A stretch of 64,000 nucleotides of DNA from Adiantum capillus-veneris (taxonomy: Eukaryota > Streptophyta > Polypodiopsida > Polypodiales > Pteridaceae), in NCBI GenBank assembly GCA_014529385.2, contig CM043961.1, forward strand, positions 13,435,978 to 13,499,977. Direction: 5' to 3'. Below are positions 33,270 to 45,636 of the stretch, piece after piece. Within the stretch, counting starts at the first letter, position 1. Every line of letters begins with the position of its first letter. The translations under genes were made by a program, and so were the position numbers. Below the pieces are notes generated by a model that saw only the letters and a list, made by a program, of their open reading frames with translations, did no database searches and was not told the origin of the DNA.

Positions 33270-33894
33270 CCCCCTATCTCTGTGTGTGTGTTTGTTTGCA
33301 CGCGTACGAGCTGCACCATAACACCCATAACCGTCGGCAATTAAGCTGGAGGAGGCACGCGTAGGTAGTGAACCACACAAGAAGAGGAGACTCTCTGATC
33401 TCTTTCGCTTTGTGAATTGCTCCATAGCCATAGTGTAGGGGAGAAGATGGAGAGGGCCTGAGAGAGCTCGATGCGTTTGGAGGTTGAGAGATGTGTGCAG
33501 GCCCGAGAGTAGTGTGCAGGCTGCAGATGTGTCGGGTGGGGCAGGGAAACCCGACAATTAGGTTAAAGGGGCGAGGTGTATGTATGTAACAAAAGCTCAA
33601 CAAAATGGGCTACTTATAATGTTTTCTAATCTGGCTCCATATTTGAAAATTGGCCTTCCTTCTCACATGATGAAGTGCTCAATTTTCTAGTAGCCTCAAC
33701 CCTTTTGCAAAGCTTTTCCTTCATCCAATCATCTTCATTGGCTGCAAGTGCCACAAAACAATAATTTCAAGCTAAAAAATACAAGATCTAACAACATCGT
33801 AGCAAAACAATTCAACATCATAATGACACATATACCCAGTGTCACCCATGACAAATGGTAAAAGGTTTCTAGATATTAATGCTTACATCTTATA

Positions 33895-34130
33895 CAGTTT
33901 AGATGCTTGCTACCATTTTGGGTATGGTAGTAAGTATATACGACCTGCAAGCTAGCATTTTGTTAGAATATTGGGTGTGCTAATTAGCATATTGGATATG
34001 CTAATTAGCATACTGGGTTGTCAAGTTAGTACACTAGATTTGGTTTTAAGATTATTAGATATGCTAGTTAGCATTTTGGGTATGCTAATTAGCATACTGG
34101 ATCTATGGATTAGCATACATATATGCTAAC
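33895..34130. repeat. Second copy of AT-rich dispersed repeat
   Basis: Related to 27295-27660. Shares GCTACCATTTTGGGTATG, ATACG(A/G)CCTGCAAGCTAGCA and TTAAGATTATTAGATATGC in order. It joins directly onto duplicated segment copy II. Confidence 0.85.
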
Positions 34131-35895
34131 CAGCACAATGGGCTGGTTCGCTATTACCTTGGATATTCTAGACATATTCTTGAGTCTTTAATATATACTA
34201 ACAAGCACTGCTATAACTAGCGTTGTCTAAGACAACATTTTTTGTGCACGTTAACATGCTTGTACCCTCTGACAACACTTGTAACGGCAATCATCGACAT
34301 TGTAAATACCAAAATCCATTGTGCCAAAAATTGGGCCAATCTTCCCAATCGAGCTGCACAATCATGTGCTCTTCAATGGCCATACCTCTAGAAATGCAAA
34401 AAGCCCATCTGTAGTTCGACTAAAAACATTGAAGATCCTTGTAGTGGTCATTCAAAGATGCCGATATTTGGACCTCCAATGTCGACCTCTTGCAAGAACC
34501 TTAGGAACATGGGTACAAAAATATGATGTCTATCTCATAGCAGAGTCTTCTACAAACCACTTGAGATGAATAATAACCACAAGTTGAAGGGAATAAAGCT
34601 GGTTGAAGGAAATTGTCAAACTACCAATCTCCTATTTGAGGATAAAACATGGGCAATCAGAAACCACAAGTAAATCGCTTGAGAGCCCAATTACCCCTTC
34701 CAAAAGTGGATCTCATCAAACTACATATGCCAAAGGGATGTTCGATGATGCAAAACACACAAACTAGTCTTGCTTGGTTGGCCTTGTCATAGTAGTTAAT
34801 GTTGGAACTAGTGTAAATGTGTAAATAGTAGGATACGTGAATAAATGATAGGATACATGATAAATGTGTAAATAGTAGTTAATTTGTAAATTAAAGAATA
34901 CATGGGTACCTTGGAGGACAATTGGTTTTGAAACAAAAAAAGATAAATCAAAATAAACATAGAAGATTTTATGAAACACATTGGTGAAATCAAAACCTCA
35001 TTTTTTGTAAAGCATGCCTGCATTTTGTCCATTAAGATAGAGAAGAGCACTAACCTTATGGCTAATGCCTTCACCTTAACAAGTTCGTACGACAAAAATC
35101 TCGCCTTTCAGGATCTACAAAATGAGAACAAAGTGGCTAGTTGAAAATAAAGTAAAGATGAGTGTAAAAAGATCAATCTCTCCATGATTGTGCAATAAAG
35201 CATGACTCCATATGCCAACTTGTTGCAAAACCCACATGCATTCAATATACAAGCATTTGTGACAGGATGTGTAGACAATCCATCTTTGCTATTGAAAGCG
35301 TTATGGCGCTCTCTTTTGGACATATCCAACAATTAGCATGCTCCATGCGAAAGTCATTAGGGAAAGTTTGTGACTTCGTCCTTTTACATGCGAAAGTCAT
35401 CTGGAACTGTTAGTTGTGTGCTTTATAGCCATTCTTAGTCACCTTCCACTAATTTGGATATAAAATCACAAATGTTGGATGCAGACCTAGCAAATTCTGA
35501 AGGTTACCCAAGTGGATCAGCATGGTAGAAACAAAAGCTGAGAGAAGCCAAACTTATAGCTCAAAACCTCTGAACAAAAGCTACATCTCTAAAACATCTG
35601 AAATGTTCTTGACGTCCCTACCAAAAGTAAACATCTTGAGGAGGAAAAAATAGCAAGCCATCTATTCATACTACAAAACAACCAACGTCGTGAGATCGTG
35701 AGTTGTGAATAGCATGCCACGTACAAAACTTTTACTCAACATTGCACTAATTAATGAAAAAACACTTTTAATGCAAGCCAAATTATGCAAGTGTTTGTAA
35801 AGAATCATAGAAGACATAGAGTGCTATGCATGCCACTTACATTAAAATGTAAATTGATCCTACTTTTAGAGCATTTTAGGTATTGTTGTGGAGCG
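34131..35895. repeat. Duplicated segment, copy II (about 1.77 kb)
   Basis: Partner of 31183-32919. Carries an extra ~50 bp near 35345-35395 formed by a local repeat of CATGCGAAAGTCAT. Confidence 0.92.
35108..35332 (-). pseudogene. PPR-like fragment in duplicated segment, copy II
   Basis: Counterpart of 32161-32385, with GLSTHPVTNACILNACGFCN. The PPR assignment rests on this phrase only. Confidence 0.4.
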
Positions 35896-36390
35896 AGTAT
35901 AAGCATGAAAGCTTCTCAAGGCAAGTCGATGTCGGCTCTTTCCAACATCTGCTCCTTGTTGAATGAAGGAGGAAGGACCACCTTGGTTATTTGTGGTGCC
36001 ACTCCCAAGATGACCGAGACCCTCTCGTGGTGGGTGATTGTTGAACAATTGCTTTGCACCATTGAGGAATCTCCCCGAAAGCCAAGTTGTGAACCGGGTT
36101 TTGAACCAACTTTGGCGGTAACGAGTCAAGCTGAGACTTGTCAGAGGAGTAATCATGCGTCACAAACGGGGAGGTTGGGAGTTATTTTGCATGACAGAGA
36201 GGGATGGGGCGATAACTGTTGCGAGAGGGGGTCCATATAGAGGAGGAGGGGGGTCTCAATGGATGAGATAGCCCCCCTTCATTCGGAGCTTGAGGAAGCC
36301 TTGTTAGTTCGCCATGGAAAACAAGGGTTGCAAGCTTTCAACACCCTTGCTTCTTGTTGCTCTCAATACTTGTTCTTTGTACACAAAGAG
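35896..36390 (+). pseudogene. Open reading of unknown origin
   Basis: The frame ending at 36240 and continuing past one TAG to about 36393 has codon-like text (TTLVICGATPKMTETLSWWV, then RHGKQGLQAFNTLASCCSQY). No family is recognised. Confidence 0.25.
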
Positions 36391-36965
36391 ATATGAGATG
36401 TTAAGACTTTTTACTCTCGAGTCTCAAGTGACAAGCTTGTTCTTTGTACACCAACAAATATGAGATCTTTACAATATGCATAGTGCATGCCGTGGGGCGG
36501 TTCAAGTTAATAGTTTATTGAATTGATTGTTGAGAGTCTCATTGCTTACATTTTGAACATTGGACTTTGAAGTTTGAACTTCCGTCACGTTGGAAAATTC
36601 CAAAAACCGTTGAAAAAAAGCGTTGATGACAGATGTTGGCACTCGTGTGGTGGAGGTCGCGCCGTGGCCCGGGCTCTCAGGGCTGAGGGCCTCCCGTTTT
36701 AATTCCTGCATACTCGGGAGGGGTAGCGCCTTAGCCCGGCCGATCTTGCCGTCACTTTTCCCACCTACCATAGCCAGCGCTCCTTAACTGTGATCGGCCT
36801 CTCCTGGCGATCATCGGACTCCTCGCAAGTCTTCGCCACAGCCAAGTACAAGCGACATCGCTCCCTTTAATCCCTTCTAGGGCAGACTATTGTCGCACAG
36901 ACAGTGCTGTTCAAGCCTACTGCAGCAGACGTTTCCTTAGCCAGAGCTTTTGCAAAGTCCGCGCT
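36391..36965. promoter_or_regulatory. Upstream region of the serine hydrolase gene
   Basis: Base composition becomes markedly GC-richer from about 36640 to the start codon at 36966, as expected for a promoter and 5' UTR. No clear TATA box. A minus-strand frame at 36771-36502 has no recognisable homology. Confidence 0.4.
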
Positions 36966-39273
36966 ATGAGTCCACCTCTTGCCTCGCCCTCACAAAGCCA
37001 GAAGCTGAGAGTTCTTTGTTTGCATGGGTTTCGTACCAGTGGCATCATCATGGAGACACAGATGCGAAAGCTGGATCGGACAGCCCTTGACCTCTTGGAT
37101 ATGGTATGCCATTCTGTCTTCACAAAGCCATTCTGTTTTAACCTTTGTGAAGCTTGAAATGCGTACTAGGCGATTCTATTCTGCATTATGTATCTTCTCA
37201 TGTCGCAGGGAAGAAATGTGTGTGTGGGAATGGGTGTGCTTGATTGTAACTGCTCCAGAAGTGTTGAACAATGGTCCATTAGGATTTAGCTCGAGAAAGA
37301 TCGAGCTTTTTAGTTTAGTGCTTGAAATGTAATGATTTTAAATGAATTGACATGCCTATTAATGCTTTATCTGTTGATAGCTCCTCTCAATAAGAAACGA
37401 GTTTTCATTTGTTTTTGTATGTAACAAGCATAGTTTTCCATAAGTCGTTCATATGTTACCAGTTGGGTACGGAACTATGGAATAAGTACATACTAGACAC
37501 CCCCCCCCCCCCCCCCCCCCCCCCCGCGGACTCCATACATCCAATTCCATACGACACACTAAAAACGAAATTTAAAATAATATAGAGGAGCACAAATAGT
37601 ATGCATTGATTTGCCATAGAAATTTTAGGATCTAAGCAAAGAACAAAATGAGCCAAAAAATGGAGCCTCGAAGGCATAAAAAGGAGTCTCAAGCAGTGAA
37701 GTCTGAAAAACCTAGTCATACTTCAATTTCTCGGACGCGTCCGGGAGTATGGTTCCCCAGTCCGGAGAAAACTATTCAACAAGTTTACACGCCGGAGGCA
37801 TGCCTATTAGGGTTCAATATCTAGAAAATTTCTTCTTTGTTTTGGGTCAAATAGGGCATAAGCTAAATGCAACTGGGATGTGAGCCAGGGTCTGCAAAAA
37901 TTTGCTACCTCTAGTCTACGGCCCGGTTGGTGAGACTTATTTTTTAGCTTCTTGAAGTGTAATGGTCTTGCCTTTCTTTTAACTCTGTATTGTTGGATTT
38001 TGGCAGACCTTTTTGGATGCACCGTATCCTGCTGAAGGAAAGTCCGATGTAGAGGGTATCTTCCCACCACCCTATTATGAGTGGTTTCAATTTACAAAGG
38101 TTTGGTTTCAGTCCAATGCATATGACCGGTCTTTTTGAAATTCTCAATGGTGCTTGAGCCTTGATGTGTTTTTGTGCAGACTGACACTGGTGCCATTTTC
38201 AGACATTTAAAGGAATGCATTCAATTTATATCAGATTTCATGGAGAAGCATGGGCCATTTGATGGCATTGTCGGATTTTCACAGGTAGCTCATAGTAACT
38301 TGTATGCTATATGCGCATGTGTAATGGGAAATATTTATTAAGGCGCTCACGGTTTCATTAAGTAGTAGTAATGAGGTTTGCTATTACTTGTTTTATAGGG
38401 TGCATTTTTATCAGCAGCACTTGCAGGCATGCAAGAGCAGGTAAAATTTTACTCCTCAACGTTCCTGTCTTACAAGGACTTGGGTAATAGCATTTTAAAT
38501 GTTTTCCTGGTGGCTGTTTCAGGGACTTGCTCTTACGTCTGTTCCACAGTTACGCTTCGTCATTGTCATATCTGGTGGTGTGCTTGACGGTGAGCATGAA
38601 TGGAGGGATTGCTACTCTGAACCTATCAAGTGCCCATCTTTGCATTTCATAGGTATATTCCTAAAAATGCTTCTTTGTCAGATTTGTAATGTTCACATAA
38701 TTGTGGTTTTTGAACATTGGATTTTTTAAAATTTAGGAACAAGGGATTTCCTGCAACCGAGAAATGAGGAACTTTTACTGAAATTTGCAAATCCAATAGT
38801 CATTCGGCATGAGGCAAGGCATACGGTGCCAAGGCTAGGTAATCGCTGAGCACCACATGCACGTTGTATGTTTAATTCATGCAGAGTGTAAAATAATCTA
38901 CAAGTATAAAACATTCCATCCTTTTACGGATCGGAATATGTACGTATATACAAATGCACGCATCCATGTATAATCAGCTACGTGCCTGCATATCTGTATC
39001 TGTATAGAGAAGGAAGCATGCAAATGGCTGCCTGTTAGCATTCAACAAATACACAACTTGTGAATTTGACGGCCTCTACTTGATCTCTTGCGGCCTGCAG
39101 ATGAAAAAGCTGTGTTACCAATGAAAACTTTTCTCGAGCGTATTTTAAGCGTGCATGAGGAGGATGAAGATGGTGAACATGTAATCTTAAGCACTGTCAA
39201 GGAGCAAGAAGGGCATGTGCCAGAGCATTCGACTGCCACATGGACTTATACCTCCTGTGCTGCTCTTGCTTGA
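36966..39273 (+). CDS. FSH/OVCA2-family serine hydrolase, seven exons
   Basis: Exons at 36966-37103, 38007-38099, 38180-38284, 38399-38440, 38523-38652, 38737-38838 and 39101-39273 join in frame with GT-AG introns to 260 codons ending TGA. The order is LRVLCLHGFRTSG (beta strand and oxyanion region), GIVGFSQ|G (nucleophile elbow G-x-S-x-G, split by intron 3), FVIVISGGV, GTRDFLQP (acid residue) and ARHTVPRL (catalytic His). These are the hallmarks of the FSH1/OVCA2 alpha/beta-hydrolases (small cytosolic esterase-like enzymes). Length fits the family, with an acidic C-terminal extension (HEEDEDGEH). The substrate cannot be told from sequence. Intron 1 (903 bp) contains a 26-C run. Confidence 0.92.
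37500..37525. repeat. Homopolymer run of 26 C
   Basis: In intron 1 of the serine hydrolase gene, directly followed by GCGG. Confidence 0.95.
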
Positions 39274-39959
39274 ATTATTTTTTGCATTTGCATCAAGCAA
39301 AACATCCTCCCGTCAAGAAGAAACCCAAGAAATCCATTCATAATGTCCCATATTTACATACCTAAACATTAAAGGCAAAGGAGCAAAATGGTAGCTAATG
39401 GAAGCGGGCTATGGAAGAAGTATGCACCACAACCACAGTTCAGTGGACTGACACTCCATGCACGAACCCATTTCTTGGCTGGCTTTGTTGCTGTGGCCTC
39501 TCTATGATTAGATGCACAAACTGGTGCAATGGATTAGTATTTTTTCTGATTTTAAGAAATCAAATTTTTGTGAATGCTTTGTTCATACGAGTTTAACTTC
39601 CGAGTGCACATTCTAATGTTTGGCATTTTAATAGCCTGGTGTAAATTCATGGGTGTCTTATGCTTTCCACAAGCTGTAGTATCGACTATTGTAAGGTCAA
39701 AGTACTGAGATTTATATTGCTTCAAAGAAACAGGAGTTATGCAGATGGGTCCTTGCAGTAAGGCATCACACAGGTCCTACAATGCAACAAGGTAAGAGTC
39801 TGCCATTAATGGCGTACATTGAACTATGGACATCTCTAGAAGGTTGACTCGATGGTAAACAGTCTTGACACTTTTTTGCTAATATTGATCTTGTGACTAT
39901 CATTACCTTCTGCGTCGCACTTCAAATGCAGAAAAATCTTGTGCCATTTATCTACTAAG
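39274..39959. other. Region downstream of the hydrolase gene
   Basis: Presumably the 3' UTR and spacer. No canonical AATAAA was noted close to the stop, and no other gene is seen. Confidence 0.4.
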
Positions 39960-41403
39960 TATTACCTCGACTTGTTCCTGGGAAAGAAAATTGTCTTGTA
40001 GAGTGGAGGCTCTTGTCTGGTTTAGAGAATACTGGTGGTATAGAATTAATAAGTCCAAGTTCTCCCAAAAAACTTCTCATGGCGATTCAAGCCTTCGAAG
40101 CAGATGTTCAAAAATATGCCCCCCTATGCCTTTCTCATTCTTTCGATCTAGAAGGGAATAACCCTGCTCGCTATCCCCTGCCAATTTACAACTTTCTCAG
40201 AACCATAGCCTCATCGGTAGGGGAAGTCATCCTCCTAGGGATTTTAATCCCTTATGGCATCTTTTGCCTGATTTTGTCAAAATAATGGGACATTTTTCTT
40301 TCAATCAATTATTTTCAAGCATCTACCCCACGCATGCTTCCACACTGGTCTTAAGACTCACAAAATTAAGGACTGCCCGGCTAGGAAACCCAAATCATTA
40401 GATTCTTCAGTACCTCCTGATCGATCGGATAAAAAAATTATTCGCTCCTCTCCTCCGCCTTCCAAACCTTCCTCCCAACAGGAGTCTCCCCCTCCCCCTG
40501 AGGGCGGTGCTTCCTCACAGCCTCCCAAAGGGTAGAGCACCCGAGGTCAACGATTGACAACCCAACCCCTTTCTCATAGATACTCTTCAACCTACCCCCT
40601 TAGAAGCCGAACCTCCCCTCTGGTCAAAGACCCCAATAAAGAGAAAGAGGTTGACGCACAAAGATAAATGCAACCACACCCAAGTTACATAGCCTAGGCA
40701 AAAAACAAAACAACCCCCCAAAATGAAAGGCATCTCTTGGAGGTTCATCAGCCCTAAAAAAGCTCTCCTCTTCAAAGACTGGCATATGTCTAACCCGGTA
40801 GGCTTCATTGCTCTTCAACAATTCAAAATCTCAGCTAGTGATTTAGACCGATCGACTTAAATCCATAGCTCCGGGTCTTCACCCGTCATTATAGAGTTTC
40901 AAGTGGGTCAACTCTTGGCATCAAGCCCAGCCTTATTCCAACATCAATTGATTTCGATATTGATGCTGGTTGGTGTAGCTTCAACTTCGACACCCCAAAC
41001 CCATTCACCCTAGTTTCTTGCTATGCAGGAGGCTCGGTTTAGCAAAGAACAACCCTCTAGAATGGAACTGACCAAGACAGGTTCAAGGGATTAGGCACTG
41101 TGCTCAAAGGGGCAGAACTTGAAGCTTTCAATGAACTATCAAACTCGTTTGAATTGGTCGATATGGGAGATTTCTCCTAGCACAATCATAGTAAAGGTTC
41201 CATGTGTTGCAAGGCGCAAGGCGAGGCTAGATAGATGCTATATCTCCTCCCCCTTGCTTTCCTCCTTCCCGAGTGCCAAAGCTTCCATCTTCAAGACAAG
41301 CTGTTGTGTGATCAACTATCCACAGGTGATTACTTTAAGGGAGTCTTTTGGGTGGTTCTATGCTGACATATCACTCTTACAAATTCCTTTGCAAACCAAT
41401 TGA
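39960..41403 (+). pseudogene. L1-type LINE remnant: ORF1 end and endonuclease
   Basis: Text from about 39990 (LENTGGIELISPSSPKK, then PLPIYNFLRTIASSVGEVI) resembles the N-terminal part of plant LINE ORF1. A Cys/His stretch near 40330-40380 (HTGLKTHKIKDCPAR) looks like a damaged zinc knuckle, followed by a Pro/Ser-rich linker. Near 41110-41270 ELSNSFELVDMGDFS and ARLDRCYISSPLLSSFP match the C-terminal part of the APE-type endonuclease that nicks target DNA. Many stops and frameshifts are present. Confidence 0.6.
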
Positions 41404-42689
41404 AATAAACCGGTACATGAAATCTAGAAAACATCTCAAGAAATTCTTTTGCAAACTTATAAAATGCTATCCAAGGTACTGATGAAAATTTTAATCCGTC
41501 ACTTTTGTACACAACATTAATAGTAACTACACTCATGAAAACGATTTACGTAAAACAAAAGTCGATGTTTCATTAAAACACACTACTATAGTCTAAGAAA
41601 AAAATGAGCAGGGTGCATGCAATAGTCTATGGTAAGTACTTATGTGTGTGACATTTTTGCAATTGCCACGTGATTTTTTTTTCTTTATGACTAAAATCAA
41701 ATATAAAAAGTGAGGTGATCAAATATGCAACATTTATGAATTCAATTAACGATCACATAAAACATATGGTTCATCTAAATTTGTAATGTCTTATGATGCA
41801 TATATACTACACCTATGACTCCATTGCTTAAGGTGATACTATTTGATGGTTATGCAAGCCACATTTGGTGATTTATGTCGTATCTTAAAAATTACGCATG
41901 TTGTAATTCTTATTTTTCATTTATCAAAGATTATCCTTAAAATAAAGTCCACTTTTGGATTTTTTCATTCATCTCACTTATTTGTATACAAATACCTCAT
42001 ATAGACACAATTGGAGAAGTTATACACACACTTTGATTATTTTTTCATAGCAATGGTTTAGATTTACGTACTTCAATTTTTTTTAGATGACCTTAAATTA
42101 CAAGATGCGTGTGATTTGAAACCTTGAAAAATGCTTAGTTGATGGGTATTGGCCTATAGATACATTATAGACTTTAAGTTTTGTCCCATAACCTCATCAT
42201 GTTAATAAAAGAGGCCTTGAAAGACAATTTTTTTTTCCTCTTTGTCACTATTTTCAAGATTCGGATTTCGATTATAACAAAAATCTAGTTTGAACTATGT
42301 TATGAAGCTCAAATTCTTGCTATAATAAGTTTTTTCCTATCTATACACCTTGAAATCTATGGAAAATCTCATTTTGATATGAAGTTATATTCAATTTATG
42401 AAAATTTGGTTAAAATTGAACTAAATTTTTAGGACTTTTCCACCTTAAACCTCATTACCAAATTCTTAATTTGGTATTAATTTTTGAAAAATTAAATTTT
42501 GGCTATGGTCTTCACCTCATAACTGACCTAAGGTATGAACGTGACCTATAAATCTTTTTTCTAGCTTCACCAAATAATTATAATAAGTTGCTGGAAGAAC
42601 ATGACACTTTAGTGTCATAGGAGACATGAGTGTCCGATCATAGAACTAGTGTTACTAAAAATTTAATCCATTTGGAAAGACTCTTTTGT
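41404..42689. other. AT-rich interval splitting the LINE remnant
   Basis: About 1.3 kb of strongly AT-rich DNA with no coding potential and no obvious terminal repeats. It sits between the endonuclease and the pre-RT part of the LINE, so it may be a later insertion or decayed LINE sequence. Confidence 0.4.
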
Positions 42690-43200
42690 GAAATACATAT
42701 TTCCAACGAAAGCATGGATGCAAGCCACTAAGCCCACACAACGACGCTTTTCTAAGTATAGTAAAAGAGTGAAGCAAATCCAAAAAGACATCAAGCTGCA
42801 ACGCTACAAGAGGAACTAGAATCTAAACCTAGGGAGCAAGCTCAAGAAGAAGTGAGAAAGCTACATCAAGACCTAGCTTCTGCAGAACTTCACGAGCTCA
42901 ACTGTAAGAATTTTTTCTTCAAAAATTGGTGTCTGCCCAAAGGTGATAGACCTATTCCAGAAATGTTTTGAGTTACTTAGAAGGAAGAAAGCTAAGGACA
43001 TCATTCCTTTGCTCCTCAAGGAAAATGAGAAATGCTCATCTCCTCAAGAGAACTTATCCTTTGTTCACCAACATTTCGACAATATTTTTGCAGCTCCTCA
43101 ACTAGCTCCACAACTAAGACAAAACCTCAGGAGGAAATTACAAATTGTAGACTCAAGGTTGTCCCTAGCTCTTTAGCATAACAGTTGGACTCTCCCATGG
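42690..43200 (+). pseudogene. LINE remnant: region between endonuclease and RT
   Basis: Pieces such as NFFFKNWCLPKGDRPIPEMF, then KKKAKDIIPLLLKENEKCSS and FVHQHFDNIFAAP, match the segment just before RT in plant L1-like ORF2 proteins. No RT core follows, so the element is truncated or decayed. Confidence 0.55.
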
Positions 43201-44289
43201 ATGTTTTCGAGATAAGAACAACTACCAAGTAATTTATGAGTAATTTCGTACCTAATATGGGCTTCATGCTTTCAATCTTGTTGCTCTGGGCTACAACTCT
43301 TAATTTTTGAATCCTCTTTACGTCTCAATGGGTGGCTTGATATCAGGAGACTGATTATGTTTTTCCATTTTAATTTTGTTTGGGATGAATTTTTTGATCA
43401 TTCTCAAGACTTGGTTATTGGGGAACTTGTAGCATTATGTCCCTTGTAATTAGTCTTTTCTATAAAATATGTATTAACACTACTGATTTGATCTTTCTGA
43501 TTGTTGGTCTTGTAATTACCCTAAAACTACTATGGCATAGATTTTAAAGCTAAGAGGCCTTCTCTATTGAGACCCAATATACTAGGTGCAAAATCTTGAA
43601 TGGGGAAATTTTGTGTATTCACACGTTAGTTTGTAGACTGATAATTAAATCCAGTTGGGTAGTTCCCTTTACCGGTTGGTATTAAAGAGCCTTTATTTAT
43701 ACATGGTCTTGTCCTATTGTTACCTAATGGAAGTAGATAGACTCTTATTTTTGGCATGATGGAGTGATAGCTCTGCATGATGAGTGGTCTAATATCTATT
43801 ATTTATAAGAAGGGTTCTTATAAGGACTTGTCGAGTTTTGATTCATTTTCATTCCAATGTTGTGCCGTGGTCGATGGATGAGATTCTTGATGACACTTCA
43901 AGTGATGCATATGGATTATCGCTAAGTGCATTTGAAGTTGTGGGAATTTAAGGTTTTGTATACCAGATGACCGATCGTGTATGCACCGTGTTCATATTGA
44001 TTCTTCCTCACCTTCTTAATAGATGGAAATTCTGGACTACTTTTGGGGAGTGGTTTCTTACATCACGTGCTGAAGAGATAATTAATATTACCCTTTTATA
44101 CATGCCGTATTTACACTAAGGGTGTATTTTTTGTTTGAAAAAAACCCATTAGAGCATACATGACATATTCATTTTTTGAGTAAAAATATTTAGTCACCTT
44201 ACATCTGTAATGGATTTTGTTGAAGACTGGCAGGCATGAAGTAGTGTGAATCAGTCTGACCACCAAGAATCAGTTGAAGACTACCAACC
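43201..44289. other. Spacer, possibly decayed LINE 3' part
   Basis: No continuous frame. A weak run near 43735-43800 (FWHDGVIALHDEWSN) could be remnant coding sequence but is not identifiable. Confidence 0.3.
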
Positions 44290-44985
44290 AAAGTTACATC
44301 AAAGAAGAATGGAAGCCAAAATTGTAGAATCTAGCACACTAAGTAGCATCAACTCAGCTTCTGTCTCATTGAATCTAAATACATCTAAGGGGAGCTTAAT
44401 TTCTAATGTTTTCACGAAGAGCATTTTACTTTTTTCAATGTCCTTAGCTTTTGTCTCAAGGTTAATAACCTCCTCGATTTTTGCCACTTCATTGTAGTCC
44501 TTCTCCTCATCCTCTTATTCATCTGGTGGTAAATCCTGTTCCTCCATAATTTCCTTAGGCTTCTCCATAACATTAGCAAATAGGCAATTCAAATATAGAA
44601 AAAAGCCAAACGATCCTTGGACTTGCTTGCACTCTCTTTCATGCATGGGGCGCCATAACAGTTTGTATGACACTGGCAACTGATGGTACATTTTGTATGA
44701 ACGTACTTTGGTATCAAAATCTTTCAAATGCACCGCCAAGGATGACCCTCCCCTTTTGCATCTTCAACTCAAATCTCTCTCTTTCAGGCTTTAAGAAATC
44801 ATAGTGCTGAGCTAGAAGATCATCAAGACTGAAGGTTCCATTAAAGATGCATGATAATTTGTAAAATTTATCAATAGCTCTTAAAGATACTACAAAGTCA
44901 AAAAACCTTTCATCGATGATTGCAAGGTCTTCCAGAAAATCAACCTCTTTTTTCCTCTGCTTTTTATTTTTGCTATTCTATGTAG
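44290..44985 (-). pseudogene. Decayed coding fragment, family unknown
   Basis: The minus-strand pieces line up across two stops and one or more frameshifts. The order is IDERFFDFVVSLRAIDKFYK near 44900, then QVQGSFGFFLYLNCLFANVM near 44630-44570, then an acidic region and TKAKDIEKSKMLFVKTLEIK to about 44330. The text is codon-like and acidic. I do not recognise it; it could be a retrocopied host gene or part of an element. Confidence 0.35.
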
Positions 44986-45098
44986 ATGGCTCATCGACAA
45001 CATGTTGGGAGAAAGAGGGGAGACCGGTTGCTTAAAACCATTCAACCTTGCTCATAGACATCACCATCAACCTGTCCACCTCTTTTTCCAATTTCCAA

Positions 45099-45121
45099 GC
45101 GCGCGCGCGCACACACACACA
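45099..45121. repeat. (GC)6(AC)n alternating purine-pyrimidine tract
   Basis: Twelve bases of GC repeat run directly into eleven of AC repeat, a composition known to favour Z-DNA. Confidence 0.9.
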
Positions 45122-45129
45122 GAGTATGG

Positions 45130-45537
45130 AATTGATGTAGACAAGATTGTAAAAGTGTGTAAGAGAATTGTAAGGGATAGAGACTTGATTAGAGAGTACA
45201 CAAAAAATTAAGCATAGCATAAGAGTGTAGAGAAGAGAATCTGCAAGAGAAAGGCCTCAATCTAGCCCCAAACTCCACGGCACCCATTCTTGTGGAGTTT
45301 GGTATTTAGTATATTATTTGTGAGTTTAAGGTGCCAAAATTTGAGGCCCCTCTTTTAAAACCACTTCACTTTTGTAAAGGAGTGAAGCTCATCAGTTCTT
45401 GCATGTCCCATAAGGGGAAGTTCTCACTACAATTATTTACAGAGCCATAGTGGCTTATTGAAATGAAAATCTAAAATATTGTGAGAGTATAAAACGGCTG
45501 AGAGTTATTGCTTGCGCCTCTTCGTCAACTCCCAACA
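45130..45537 (-). repeat. GYP2 putative 3' LTR
   Basis: On the minus strand a purine-rich GTAGAGTGGAA is followed by TGTTGGGAGTTGACG at 45537, the usual polypurine tract plus LTR start. The other LTR is absent, so the left boundary is unknown. Confidence 0.5.
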
Positions 45538-45636
45538 TTCCACTCTACAAAATCATCATCATCAACTCAATTAGAAAAATAAAATAGACATCACATAATT
45601 AACCATTACGCCAGCTATCCCAATTGCAGCTAACCA

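Larger units (their letters stand above)
32920..33894. other. Insert between the two copies of the duplicated segment
   Basis: Contains two CT microsatellites and otherwise no supported gene. Open frames here run through the CT repeats and are artefacts. Confidence 0.5.

Noticed and set aside
33100-33340. Open frames of alternating Leu-Ser or Arg-Glu
   Set aside because: They are translations of the CT/GA microsatellite on both strands and have no coding meaning; the same holds at 25440 and 60360.
36502-36771. Divergent gene upstream of the hydrolase on the minus strand
   Set aside because: The 89-codon frame lies in the GC-richer promoter region, has no recognisable domain and no continuing exon.
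43700-44100. zf-RVT domain of a LINE
   Set aside because: The phrase WHDGVIALHDEWSN is suggestive, but the surrounding frames are broken and I could not place the required Cys/His residues.
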